NCBI GenBank assembly: GCA_023394965.1
Contig: JAEWZX010000032.1
Coordinates: 1 to 64,000 of the forward strand
Source of the DNA: Pseudomonadota bacterium
GTDB taxonomy: Bacteria > Pseudomonadota > Alphaproteobacteria > Sphingomonadales > Sphingomonadaceae
DNA length: 64,000 nt
Direction of reading: 5' to 3'
A program made the translations under genes and the position numbers. Each line of letters starts with the position of its first letter. Within the stretch, counting starts at the first letter, position 1. This document shows, piece after piece, positions 26,135 through 34,880 of the stretch. Below the pieces are notes generated by a model. It searched no databases, was not told where the DNA came from, and saw only the letters and a list, made by a program, of their open reading frames with translations.

Positions 26135-27068
26135 ACGGATCAGGGCGCATTCCCTTTTCGTCCTGGGTGTGCAGAAAGCCGGGACGACATCGTTGCACAC
26201 TCTGCTGGCGCAGCATCCGTCCATAGCGGCTGCCAATCCCAAGGAACCGAACCACTATATAAAAATCGCGGCAACCGGGCCGATGATCCTGGCCACCGGG
26301 CCAGCCGAGATGGCAGCCCTGCCCTATTTCCATGACGACGATTACCGCAGGGCATTCAGCGTAGAGAATGACCACACGCAGTTCTATCTGGACAGCAGCA
26401 CGGGATACTTGCCCTATGACGAAGCGCTGGACACGATCGCCCAGCGTTGCACCAGCCCGCGGGTCATCGTGGTTTTGCGCGATCCCGTATCGCGGGCCTA
26501 TTCCGCCTATAACTGGGCGCGGAAGATGGGCTGGGAACCGCTCGACACATTTGAAGCTGCGCTTGAGGCCGAGGATGCGCGGCGGGCGGCGGGATACTGG
26601 TTCAGCTATTGGTACAGGCATCACAGCCTTTATGCCGCCCGCATCAAGGCTGTGACCTCGCGCTTTCCCTTCAGCAAATTCATTTTGTTCGACGATCTCA
26701 AATCGCGCCCGGGCGAAATCTGCCAGGATATCTTCGCATGGCTTGGCCTTCCCCCGGTCGAGGTCACGAAGACGCAAGCCAATCGGTCCGGCCTCGATCG
26801 CGGCTTCATGCGGCAGCAACTGCGCAAGGCGATAGGCACGCGGCGCAGCGAACAGGGCAAGCTTGCGGGCATGATACGCGCCGCCCTCCCCGCCCGTTTG
26901 CTGAGCGGTGCCAAACGGCAGATTACCGACCGGCTCGACGCCGAACTCGTCCCCCCAGCGCCCCTTGCGGCAGATTTGAAAGCCTCGCTCGCGTGCGGCT
27001 TTGAAGAGGAGATCGGCGCGACCGAGACAATGCTCGGCCGCGATCTGTCGGCATGGCGGCAGCCCTAA
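26118..27068 (+). CDS. PAPS-dependent sulfotransferase
   Basis: A 316-residue cytoplasmic enzyme of the carbohydrate sulfotransferase family. The 5-prime-phosphosulfate loop is VQKAGTTSL (Lys20-Ser25) and the 3-prime-phosphate site is VVLRDPVSRAYSAY (Arg121-Ser129). The start overlaps the lyase gene by 17 bases, so the two are co-expressed. Its position in an exopolysaccharide locus with ugd suggests sulfation of a sugar precursor or of the polymer. No sulfate-activation genes are nearby. The 3-prime end overlaps the facing flippase gene by four bases. Confidence 0.85.
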   Translation: MPASIERIRAHSLFVLGVQKAGTTSLHTLLAQHPSIAAANPKEPNHYIKIAATGPMILATGPAEMAALPYFHDDDYRRAFSVENDHTQFYLDSSTGYLPYDEALDTIAQRCTSPRVIVVLRDPVSRAYSAYNWARKMGWEPLDTFEAALEAEDARRAAGYWFSYWYRHHSLYAARIKAVTSRFPFSKFILFDDLKSRPGEICQDIFAWLGLPPVEVTKTQANRSGLDRGFMRQQLRKAIGTRRSEQGKLAGMIRAALPARLLSGAKRQITDRLDAELVPPAPLAADLKASLACGFEEEIGATETMLGRDLSAWRQP

Positions 27069-28435
27069 TCACGGGGACTATCGGCCAGCGGCTCTTTGGC
27101 GGGCGGGACGATCAAGGCGAATGCCGAAGCATCGATACCGAAAGCCCGGCGGCAGTATAGCGCCAGTACCAAATTCGATCCGCCGATGGTTGCCGCAGCG
27201 GCCAGGGCCGCGCCCATGGTGCCGTAAAAATAGGCGGCGGCAGCCATGGCCGCCCCGCCGACAGCAACGAAAGCAAGGCGGATCCATGCCGCAACCCGTT
27301 CCGCACCGATCATGTTGAGCACCACCCCGACGCTCCCCGTGGCGGCATTGATGCACTGGCCGACACCCAGCACCATCAATTCGGCATAAAGCGCGCTCGC
27401 CTGCGGGCCGGCAAACCCCAGAAGCCAGCGGCCCGCCGCCACGAAAACGGCAAGCGCGACAAGCGAAGGCAGCAGAGCCAGCACGCTGGCGGCCCCCAGC
27501 AGACGATCGAGCTTCCCACGCTCGCCCGCATAGTACAGCTTTGCGACCTCGGGCCCGATAATCAGATTGATCGACACCAGCACGAAACTGGCCAGCGCCG
27601 CAGTCCGCTGGACCAGGAAATACCGGCCTGCATCCGCTTCGGACAGGAAGGCCCCGACCGCCAGAACATCGACATTGCCGGCCAGCGCCACGGCGCTGGC
27701 GGATACCCACATCGGCAGCGCTGCCTTTCGCCAGGCGGGACGATCGAAGGCGGTATCCGCCGTTTGGATGGGTGCCGGGGTGATGGCGGCAACACGCTGT
27801 TTCTGGATCAGGCCGAGCCCGGCCAGCGTTGCACTGGCGGCGATGAACAGCACAAGCGCCTGCTGGTCCGCATACGCCTGCCACGACGCCACATAACCGA
27901 TGGGAATCAGCAGCGCACGCCACAGGACATCGCGGGGTGCCAACGCGGTGAAAATCCCGCCATGCGCGCGGGCGAGGCTGCTTTGAAAGCCCATCATCGT
28001 ATAAAGCGGCAGCAGCAGAAATCCGAGCGAATAGGCCACCGGATCGGATATGCGCCCTGCCCCGTACAGCACCCAGACGCTCACGATCAGCAGCAGCATG
28101 GCCAGAATTGCAACGCGCAGAATGATCGTGCGCGAGAAGATCGTCAGGCCTTTCGCAAGGTCGAACCGCCCCTGCGCCTGATATTGTCCGAGAAACCGCA
28201 GCCCCGCCGTCGGCAGGCCCATGGCGCACACAATCGACAGCGGAACGACGAGGCTGAGAACGATGGCGAAAACACCATATGCCTGTGGGGCCAGCCACCG
28301 CGCGAGCAGCACGACACCTGCATAACTCGATACTGCCCAGGCGATCCGCAGGACGAGCGAAAATCCCGCCATGCCCATGAACCGGCGGGCGATATCGTCA
28401 CCGACCGATCCGCGCAGGCGGGACCGGATCGTCAT
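27065..28435 (-). CDS. Wzx-type flippase (polysaccharide transporter)
   Basis: A 456-residue integral membrane protein with about 12-14 helices of the MOP/PST superfamily, which flips undecaprenyl-linked repeat units to the periplasm. The N-terminal region SLVLRIAWAVSSYAGVVLLARWLAP is typical of Wzx-like proteins. The gene follows the GT4 gene by 12 bases and ends the minus arm of the locus, facing the sulfotransferase. Specific substrate cannot be read from the sequence. Confidence 0.82.
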   Translation of the reverse strand: MTIRSRLRGSVGDDIARRFMGMAGFSLVLRIAWAVSSYAGVVLLARWLAPQAYGVFAIVLSLVVPLSIVCAMGLPTAGLRFLGQYQAQGRFDLAKGLTIFSRTIILRVAILAMLLLIVSVWVLYGAGRISDPVAYSLGFLLLPLYTMMGFQSSLARAHGGIFTALAPRDVLWRALLIPIGYVASWQAYADQQALVLFIAASATLAGLGLIQKQRVAAITPAPIQTADTAFDRPAWRKAALPMWVSASAVALAGNVDVLAVGAFLSEADAGRYFLVQRTAALASFVLVSINLIIGPEVAKLYYAGERGKLDRLLGAASVLALLPSLVALAVFVAAGRWLLGFAGPQASALYAELMVLGVGQCINAATGSVGVVLNMIGAERVAAWIRLAFVAVGGAAMAAAAYFYGTMGAALAAAATIGGSNLVLALYCRRAFGIDASAFALIVPPAKEPLADSPRD

Positions 28436-28447
28436 GCACAGCCGCTT

Positions 28448-29689
28448 TCAGCAAAGGGCGCGATGATAAGCCCCCAACAGCGGCGCGATCTGCCTGTCCC
28501 AGCACAGATCATCTTCGACACGGCGGCGGCCAAGCTCGCCCATGGAACGCAGTTTTACCGGGTCGGACAGCAGTTCGAGGACCCGTTCGGCAAAGTCCAC
28601 GGGATCGTTCCGGGCGGCATAGAGCGATGCACCCTGAGCGGAGTAGCGCCCCTCTTTCACATTGAACTGCACGATGGGTTTGGCAAATGCCATATATTCC
28701 AGGACCTTGTTCATGGTGGACAGGTCGTTCATCGCATTCACCCGATCGGGATTCACGCAGATGTCGGCCGAAGAGAGCGCGGAAAAGAGATCCTGATCCG
28801 GCACCCGTCCGGTGAAGGTGACGTAATCGCTCACCCCCAGATCCCTTGCCATGGCTCTGAGCTTGGGCAGGCTCGATCCGCCCCCCACGAGACAGAACTG
28901 AATGTCTTCGCGCTGTCTTGCCTGGACGATGTGCCGAACGCTTTCGAGCAGCAGATCGATGCCTTCCTGTGCGCCCATCACCCCGACATAACCGACGAGA
29001 TACTGGCGGCCGTTGCGCCATTTATCGTCACGCGGCAGGCGCTTGATCGTGTTCAGATCAGGCCCCGATCGCACGACGAATGTGGCCCCATGCTTCTTGC
29101 CGCCCCTGCGCTGCGCAATCGCGCGGTAACTCTCGTTGGTGCAGATCACGACATCGGCGGCCTTGAACGTCAGCCATTCGAACACCACCAGCAGACGCCA
29201 GAAGAAATCGCGCCGCCCGAACTTGGCTTCGTACAGTTCGGGATTGATGTCGTGATGATCGAAGATGAATTTCTTGCCGATCAGCTTGAAGGGCAAGGCC
29301 ACCAGGAAGATGAGATCCGGCGGATTGCACGCGTGGATCACATCGAACCCGTGCCTGCGCCAGATCTTCCAGGCCAGCCTGGTCTGGTGCCAGAGCGCAG
29401 CGCCATATTCTCGCAGATACGACCATGGGCCGTCCGCTTCGACAGGCAGATGGTGGCGGTAGATATCGATGCCCTCGATCCGTTCGTGACCCTCGCCATC
29501 GCCCTGCCCCACCGGGCAGATGACCGATACGGCAGCGCCTGCGGATTTCAGTGTGCGCGCTTCCTGCCACACGCGCCGGTCGAACGGCACGGGCAGGTTT
29601 TCGACAATGATGAGAACAGCTTTGCCCTCCAGCGGCCCGGTGTCCGCGAGGCAAGGTGAGTTCTGGCAGACGCTACTGGTTTTCGGCAC
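28448..29689 (-). CDS. GT4-family glycosyltransferase
   Basis: A GT-B glycosyltransferase of about 413 residues. The N-terminal domain has VENLPVPFDRRVWQEAR, the acceptor-side motif of the WbuB-like subgroup, plus HACNPPDLIFL and FIFDHHDINPELYEAK. The C-terminal donor domain has VGYVGVMGAQEGIDLLLE and a KPIVQFNVKEG region. No ATG occurs near the true N-terminus. GTG 29689 is the most plausible start and would overlap the manC end by 17 bases; TTG 29695 is an alternative. It probably adds one sugar to the lipid-linked repeat, perhaps mannose given manC. Confidence 0.8.
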   Translation of the reverse strand: MPKTSSVCQNSPCLADTGPLEGKAVLIIVENLPVPFDRRVWQEARTLKSAGAAVSVICPVGQGDGEGHERIEGIDIYRHHLPVEADGPWSYLREYGAALWHQTRLAWKIWRRHGFDVIHACNPPDLIFLVALPFKLIGKKFIFDHHDINPELYEAKFGRRDFFWRLLVVFEWLTFKAADVVICTNESYRAIAQRRGGKKHGATFVVRSGPDLNTIKRLPRDDKWRNGRQYLVGYVGVMGAQEGIDLLLESVRHIVQARQREDIQFCLVGGGSSLPKLRAMARDLGVSDYVTFTGRVPDQDLFSALSSADICVNPDRVNAMNDLSTMNKVLEYMAFAKPIVQFNVKEGRYSAQGASLYAARNDPVDFAERVLELLSDPVKLRSMGELGRRRVEDDLCWDRQIAPLLGAYHRALC

Positions 29690-30701
29690 CGGCAAGTTTG
29701 CCCACTTTCTGGGCCCCGCTATCGCTTGTAACCAGCACCTCGCCGCCAGAGACAACGATAGTGACGTTTTCCAGCCCGATGGCCGACACACGGGGGCCAT
29801 CGCTGTCGATCATCACATTGCGGCAATCAATCAGCTCCGCACCATCCGGGCTGACATTGCCATCATCATCGCTCGACCGGGCTTCGCGCAGGGCCACCCA
29901 TGTGCCGATGTCGGACCACCCCATATCCACCGGAACGACAGCTGCGCGGTCGGTGTTTTCCATGATGGCGTAATCGATGCTCTCGCTCTCGATCCGGGAA
30001 AATGCACCCGGCTCCGGATGGAAGCGCTGGCCATCGTCGCTGCCGGCACGAACCGCCTCTTCCACCTCAGCGGCAATTTGCGGGCGGTGCCGGGTCAGTT
30101 CTTCGACAAATCGCCCCGCAGTGAAAGCAAACAATCCGCCATTCCAGCTATAGTCGCCTTGGGCGAGAAACGACTGCGCCGTTGCCAGGTCCGGCTTTTC
30201 CACGAAGCGAGCGACCCGATAACCGCTATCGCCCACAGCTGTGCCGCGCCTTATATATCCGAACCCAGTCTCCGGCGTTTTCGCTTCGATACCGAAGGCT
30301 ACCAGCCAGCCATCCTGCGCCAGCGACGCTGCCACGCCTGCCGCGTCGGAGAAAGCGTCCGTATCGGCGATATGGTGATCGCTGGGGCACACCAGCATGA
30401 TCGCGTCCCCGGGCAACCGATAGGCGGCAAGCGCGATTGCCGCAGCCGTATTCTTGGCCTCCGGTTCAACGATGATGCGGGTTCCCGCCACAGCTTGCGC
30501 CTGTACATGATCGACATGCTGCGAACCGGTGACAACGATCGGGTCGGCGAACATCGCCTTGTCGCCGCAGCGATCAAGTGTGGCTTGAAACAGCGTCTTG
30601 TCGCCGAACAGCGAAAGAAATGGCTTGGGCAATGATTTGCGGCTGCGCGGCCAGAGACGTGTGCCGCTTCCGCCGCAAAGGATTACCGGAACAAGTTTCA
30701 T
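29673..30701 (-). CDS. manC: Mannose-1-phosphate guanylyltransferase
   Basis: A 342-residue nucleotidyltransferase making GDP-mannose. PVILCGGSGTRLWPRSRKSLPKPF is the activated-nucleotide loop region, with GSGTRLWPRS and the Lys of LPKPF. FVEKPDL and the WNGGLFAF segment are further family marks. The protein is shorter than bifunctional ManC/AlgA because the C-terminal phosphomannose isomerase cupin is absent. AGGATAG precedes the ATG. It is followed by the overlapping GT4 gene, so a mannosyl or mannose-derived residue in the polymer is likely. Confidence 0.92.
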   Translation of the reverse strand: MKLVPVILCGGSGTRLWPRSRKSLPKPFLSLFGDKTLFQATLDRCGDKAMFADPIVVTGSQHVDHVQAQAVAGTRIIVEPEAKNTAAAIALAAYRLPGDAIMLVCPSDHHIADTDAFSDAAGVAASLAQDGWLVAFGIEAKTPETGFGYIRRGTAVGDSGYRVARFVEKPDLATAQSFLAQGDYSWNGGLFAFTAGRFVEELTRHRPQIAAEVEEAVRAGSDDGQRFHPEPGAFSRIESESIDYAIMENTDRAAVVPVDMGWSDIGTWVALREARSSDDDGNVSPDGAELIDCRNVMIDSDGPRVSAIGLENVTIVVSGGEVLVTSDSGAQKVGKLAGAENQ

Positions 30702-30815
30702 TTCTATCCTGGTTCACTTCGACAAATAAATAAGGGGACTAAGGTAACTAAAAATCTGCGTAGTCGGTAAATAGCCAGCACAACGCCGCAACCATGCATC
30801 GGCTGAATTGCACAT

Positions 30816-31961
30816 CTATTGCAAGAACAGCTCAAGATCGTCCACCCGTCCTCTCCCAAGCTTGATGCCGAGCTGCTGCGTAACGCATCCCTCAGGCACT
30901 GTGAAGGCGACGGTTTTCGGATTTGCGGCACTGGCCAAAGTGCTGTGGCCAGGCTTCCCTTCCCCCAGACATTTCACAAAAAGCTGTAATTTTGCGCGCA
31001 GTGGATCGATCGGGTGCCGTTCTGCCTCTGCTGATGCGGAGACAGCAATGACATGCGGCCCAACCGGCAGTGCCAGAAACCGCCACGCCACAACCTTATC
31101 CAACAGGGTGCGGTTCGACAGGGTCGCTGTTCCCCGACTGCTGCCTGCGATAGCGGAAAGCCCTGCGCCGCGCTGGTAATTCCAGGCGAAGGGATCGGAC
31201 CGGTTTTCCGAGAATGTGAAGGCGAGTGTCCGCCCGGAGTCTTTGGCACATCCGCTACCCCACGCATCAAAAACCGCTGCATCGCCCTGTTGCATCAGTA
31301 CACGCGCAATGTCAGCGCGACGTGCGCAGTCGAGCTCTGAGCCGAATTGCGGCATGACCGCGATAATGTCCGCCACGACCCGACCGGAGCCGGGTTTCTG
31401 TCGGGCATAATCCACCAGCCCGTCGCGAAGGTCTTCGCTACCTGCCACATGCCTCGCCACAGCAAGATCGCCACCGTCGGCCGCCAGCAGAACCTCCATC
31501 GCGGGTACCAAAATACCAGGCCCCGCGCCATTTCGCGCCAGCGCATCCAGTCTCTGGCCAGCAGCAAGAAGGTTGTTCTGGGCCACTGCGGAAGCCAGAA
31601 CGGAAATCTGGACGAAAGTATCGCGCCAGCCGCGACGTGCCGCCTCGGTAAGCGTTCGAGAGGCGATCTCGCCATGTCCTGTTTCCGCTGCCCATATAGC
31701 CAGCAGCGATAGATGAGAGCCGTCTATCGGCCGCGAACGGACTACATTTCTGACATGGGATTCCGCCATCGCGGGATTCGTCAGCAATGCCTGCCGCGCT
31801 CTTTGCTCATCGGCGAAACCGCCAGACCCCGACGGCACAAATCGGGATAGTGCCGGCGTGGATCGAGCCTGCCTGTCAAGCTGTGCCAACGCTATGGGCA
31901 AGCCCAACCCCAGCGCGAGAACCAGCGCAATCAGAAACGTGGGGCTACGCAATCCGGTCAT
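30816..31961 (-). CDS. Exported protein of unknown function coupled to wzc
   Basis: A 381-residue protein with an N-terminal hydrophobic segment (SPTFLIALVLALGLGLPIAL) that serves as signal or anchor. Residues about 40-240 are Ala- and Leu-rich helices of TPR-like spacing. Residues about 250-381 look like a beta domain with a C-terminal Cys (CVTQQLG). I do not recognise the family. The ATG overlaps the wzc stop by four bases (ATGA), so it is made with the tyrosine kinase. A periplasmic scaffold or accessory role in polymer export is a guess based on position. Confidence 0.7.
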   Translation of the reverse strand: MTGLRSPTFLIALVLALGLGLPIALAQLDRQARSTPALSRFVPSGSGGFADEQRARQALLTNPAMAESHVRNVVRSRPIDGSHLSLLAIWAAETGHGEIASRTLTEAARRGWRDTFVQISVLASAVAQNNLLAAGQRLDALARNGAGPGILVPAMEVLLAADGGDLAVARHVAGSEDLRDGLVDYARQKPGSGRVVADIIAVMPQFGSELDCARRADIARVLMQQGDAAVFDAWGSGCAKDSGRTLAFTFSENRSDPFAWNYQRGAGLSAIAGSSRGTATLSNRTLLDKVVAWRFLALPVGPHVIAVSASAEAERHPIDPLRAKLQLFVKCLGEGKPGHSTLASAANPKTVAFTVPEGCVTQQLGIKLGRGRVDDLELFLQ

Positions 31962-34198
31962 TTGCCATAAGCGTAATAATCAGCGCCATAATAGCCGTAT
32001 TCCGCACCCGCCGAGCGTGGATCGAATTTCGTCAGAACAGCGCCGATAACGCGTGCATTCACCGTTTCCAGACGCCGCAATGCCGTGTTCGTGGCGCCTC
32101 TTCTACCGGCCTGTGCATCGATCACCATAAGCACGGCATCGACATTGGTGGAAATTACAGGAGCGTCCGACAGCCCCAGCACCGGGGGCGCGTCGAAAAT
32201 CACAGTATCGAACTGCGTCAGCAAACGCTCGACAGTGCCCGCGATGTCCGCCGTTGCCAGAAAGGCTGATGGTGCCGGTGGTATGGGCAGAGCGCTCATA
32301 TAGCTGAGGTTATCTGTGCCGGACGCAAAGATCACCTGTTCGGCCGTTTTTTCTCCGGCAAGCAATGCAGTGAGGCCATCGCTTCGCTGATTGGATAGAA
32401 CGCGATGAAGGGTCGGTCGCCTGAGATCGGCATCAATGAGCAGAACCTTGCGTCCCATGGCGGCAAATTCTCTGGCAAGTGTTCGCGAGGTGGTGGTCTT
32501 GCCTTCGCCAGGTTGGGAGCTGGTAACGACCAAGCTGCGCGGAATTCCTTCCGCAGAGCTATAGCGTAAACTGGTCACCAAAGACTGATATGCCTCGCTC
32601 AGCGATGATTTGGGATCATTCAGCTCGCTCTGGACTGTGTCATCATCCACCTGCGGAACGAGGCCAAGCAAGGGCAGACCCAGCCTGTGTTCCACATCGT
32701 ACGGTGTACGCATGACGTCATCCAAAATCTCGCGAATGAAGATATAGGCAACCCCCGCCCCCAAACCCACCAGAGCCGCGATCAGGAGATTGATGATCAG
32801 ATTGGGGGAAGACGGTGCCAAAGGTGGTGTCGCAAGATCGACGATAGACACGTTGTTCGATGCGGATCCCGCCGTAGCGCTCAATTCGTTGAAGCGCGTG
32901 AGAAGGCTGTTGTAGAGCGCCCGGTCGGTTTCCGCGACACGGCGAAGCAGGTTGAACTGCACTCCGCGATCCTGCTCGTTCAGAGCTGCAGCCCGGATAT
33001 CCGCAACCTGCCGGTTGAGTGTGGTTTCGCGGTCTGCCGCCGCTTTGTATTCGAGCAGGACAGAGCGCTTGATGGCCCGGCCCATCTCTTCGATTTGTGC
33101 GTTTATCCGCCCGAGCTGGGAAACCTGGGCCCGAACGTTGGGGTGATCATCAAGGTAGCGACTGCGTTCTTCGGCAAGCTTCGCTTCGGCCTGCGACTTT
33201 TGCACCAGCAAGTTCTGCACGGCGGAGTTTGCGAGAACCTGCGGCAGAACCATTGACGGCTGATCGGAGACGGTTCGCCAGCGCCCCTCAGCCGCGATCC
33301 GGTCTGCGGCGGCTACACTCGCAGCGGCATTGAGTTTGCCCAGCGTATCGTTTGTTACCGACAGGGTCGTTTCCCGATCGCCGGTTTCTGTCTGGTCGGT
33401 CACGCGAATCAGCCCCGCTTCGCGTGAATAGAGGTTGAGGTCGCGTTCGCTCTTTTCGACCTTCTTCCGCGCTTCGGCCAATTGTTGGGTGAGGAATTCG
33501 CGCGCATATGCGGAACTGTCGAATTTTCTGGCCAGATTGCTGTCGACATAATTGCTGGCCACCGCATTCGCGATATCGGCGGAAACAGTGCGATTGCTAC
33601 TGCGGAACTTGATTGGAATGATACCGCTTTCCAGCGGCATTCTCACCTCGAGATGTTCGCGCAGAAGATCTATGGCGACACGCCGACGATCGCCCACCCC
33701 TCCTTCTGGCCCCAGTTCATCTGCCAGCAGACCACCTTCGAGAGCGAAATCGGCGCCGACCGCAGCGAAGAACTCTTCACTATTGGTCAGCCCTTCCGCA
33801 TCCACAACTCGTTCTGCAAGCGATTGCGAATTGATGATATCGACCTGCGTCTGGATGAAACGATCTGCATCCCGAAGAACTGCAGCAGGTGCGGCCTCCC
33901 GCTCGATAATTTCATCGTTTTGCAATTCCACCAGTACGCGCGAGGTGGCGACATATTGCGGAACCGCCAGCAGCGTGCCGATAAGCCCCAGCAAGATGGC
34001 GCCGCCAACGATAGCGATAAACTGGATGTAGTTTCGCCTGATCGCAGCAACCGTTCGCCGGAGATCGATTGCAAGCAGCGGAGCATCATCGGGATAGGGG
34101 GCGCCCGCTGGTTCCACGGCGCCATCCCTACGCTCAGCTACAGGATCCTGCTCAAGGGCAATCGCACGCGTCAAAGGCTCAGAACCTTGTAAATACAT
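31958..34198 (-). CDS. Wzc-type polysaccharide co-polymerase with tyrosine autokinase
   Basis: A 746-residue inner-membrane protein controlling chain length and export. The Wzz domain has an N-terminal helix near residues 55-75 and a periplasmic coiled-coil region rich in Glu, Lys and Arg (about 230-420), ending in a second helix near 450 (LIINLLIAALVGLGAGVAYI). The cytoplasmic BY-kinase has Walker A SSQPGEGKTTTSR, the second motif LLIDADLRRP and VIFDAPP. The C-terminus has seven Tyr residues in AEYGYYGADYYAYGK, the autophosphorylation cluster. It overlaps the wza-like gene by 20 bases. The fused kinase is the proteobacterial layout. Confidence 0.93.
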   Translation of the reverse strand: MYLQGSEPLTRAIALEQDPVAERRDGAVEPAGAPYPDDAPLLAIDLRRTVAAIRRNYIQFIAIVGGAILLGLIGTLLAVPQYVATSRVLVELQNDEIIEREAAPAAVLRDADRFIQTQVDIINSQSLAERVVDAEGLTNSEEFFAAVGADFALEGGLLADELGPEGGVGDRRRVAIDLLREHLEVRMPLESGIIPIKFRSSNRTVSADIANAVASNYVDSNLARKFDSSAYAREFLTQQLAEARKKVEKSERDLNLYSREAGLIRVTDQTETGDRETTLSVTNDTLGKLNAAASVAAADRIAAEGRWRTVSDQPSMVLPQVLANSAVQNLLVQKSQAEAKLAEERSRYLDDHPNVRAQVSQLGRINAQIEEMGRAIKRSVLLEYKAAADRETTLNRQVADIRAAALNEQDRGVQFNLLRRVAETDRALYNSLLTRFNELSATAGSASNNVSIVDLATPPLAPSSPNLIINLLIAALVGLGAGVAYIFIREILDDVMRTPYDVEHRLGLPLLGLVPQVDDDTVQSELNDPKSSLSEAYQSLVTSLRYSSAEGIPRSLVVTSSQPGEGKTTTSRTLAREFAAMGRKVLLIDADLRRPTLHRVLSNQRSDGLTALLAGEKTAEQVIFASGTDNLSYMSALPIPPAPSAFLATADIAGTVERLLTQFDTVIFDAPPVLGLSDAPVISTNVDAVLMVIDAQAGRRGATNTALRRLETVNARVIGAVLTKFDPRSAGAEYGYYGADYYAYGK

Positions 34199-34880
34199 TG
34201 AATAGGGGAGCTGCGCTGAGGATATCGCGATAGGCGCCCTTCACGGCCGATCTGCCGACAATGATCCGGTCGCCACCGAGTATTTCGGGATCCGGAGCCT
34301 TGCCCTCGCGAACCGCCTGAAGATCGAAAATGGCGCCGAACCGCTCGCCTCCGATCTGACGGAATACGATGACCTCACTGTCCTTCGCGCTTTCGGTGGT
34401 TCCCCGCGCGCGCGCGATGGCTTCTATCAGAGAGGATGAGCCGGCAATCTCATAAACACCGGGCGTCGCCACCTGCCCATCGACCGTGACGCGCTGCGCC
34501 GCAGAACTGACCACCCCCACCACGACCTGAGGATCGCGAATAAAGCGACTGCCAAGGCGCGCTTCCAATTCGTTGCCCAACTCTATCGGTGTCTTGCCTG
34601 CTGCCTGAACCTGCCCGACCAAAGGGAAGCTGATCGCCCCCGACGCATCGACAGTAAGCTCTGAAAATGAAAGGTCGGGTTCCTGAAACACCCGGATTGA
34701 AAGCGTATCGAGCACACCGATGCGATAGATGACGGCTGCCGTCCGCTGTTCCGCAGGAGGCATGACACCATACGCCGCGCTGCCGGTGGGAAGCGCGGAG
34801 TTGGGTGAGAAATCCGCCTGAACGCACCCGACGAGGGTGAACGCTCCGCAGGCAAGTATGCCGAAGTGGAACTTATTCAT
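34179..34880 (-). CDS. Wza/GumB-type polysaccharide export lipoprotein
   Basis: A 233-residue outer-membrane lipoprotein with lipobox LVGC near residue 19. The Poly_export domain spans YRIGVLDTLSIRVFQEPDLS to VVVGVVSSAAQRVTVDGQV, and one SLBB domain follows (GQVATPGVYEIAG). It is shorter than E. coli Wza and lacks its C-terminal membrane helix barrel segment, so it resembles GumB. ATG 34880 is used; an in-frame GTG lies six bases upstream. The start overlaps the preceding polymerase/ligase stop by eight bases. Together with Wzc it forms the export conduit. Confidence 0.9.
   Translation of the reverse strand: MNKFHFGILACGAFTLVGCVQADFSPNSALPTGSAAYGVMPPAEQRTAAVIYRIGVLDTLSIRVFQEPDLSFSELTVDASGAISFPLVGQVQAAGKTPIELGNELEARLGSRFIRDPQVVVGVVSSAAQRVTVDGQVATPGVYEIAGSSSLIEAIARARGTTESAKDSEVIVFRQIGGERFGAIFDLQAVREGKAPDPEILGGDRIIVGRSAVKGAYRDILSAAPLFNVFTRF

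Noticed and set aside
29673..30701. Bifunctional ManC/phosphomannose isomerase
   Set aside because: The protein ends at 342 residues and lacks the C-terminal isomerase cupin.
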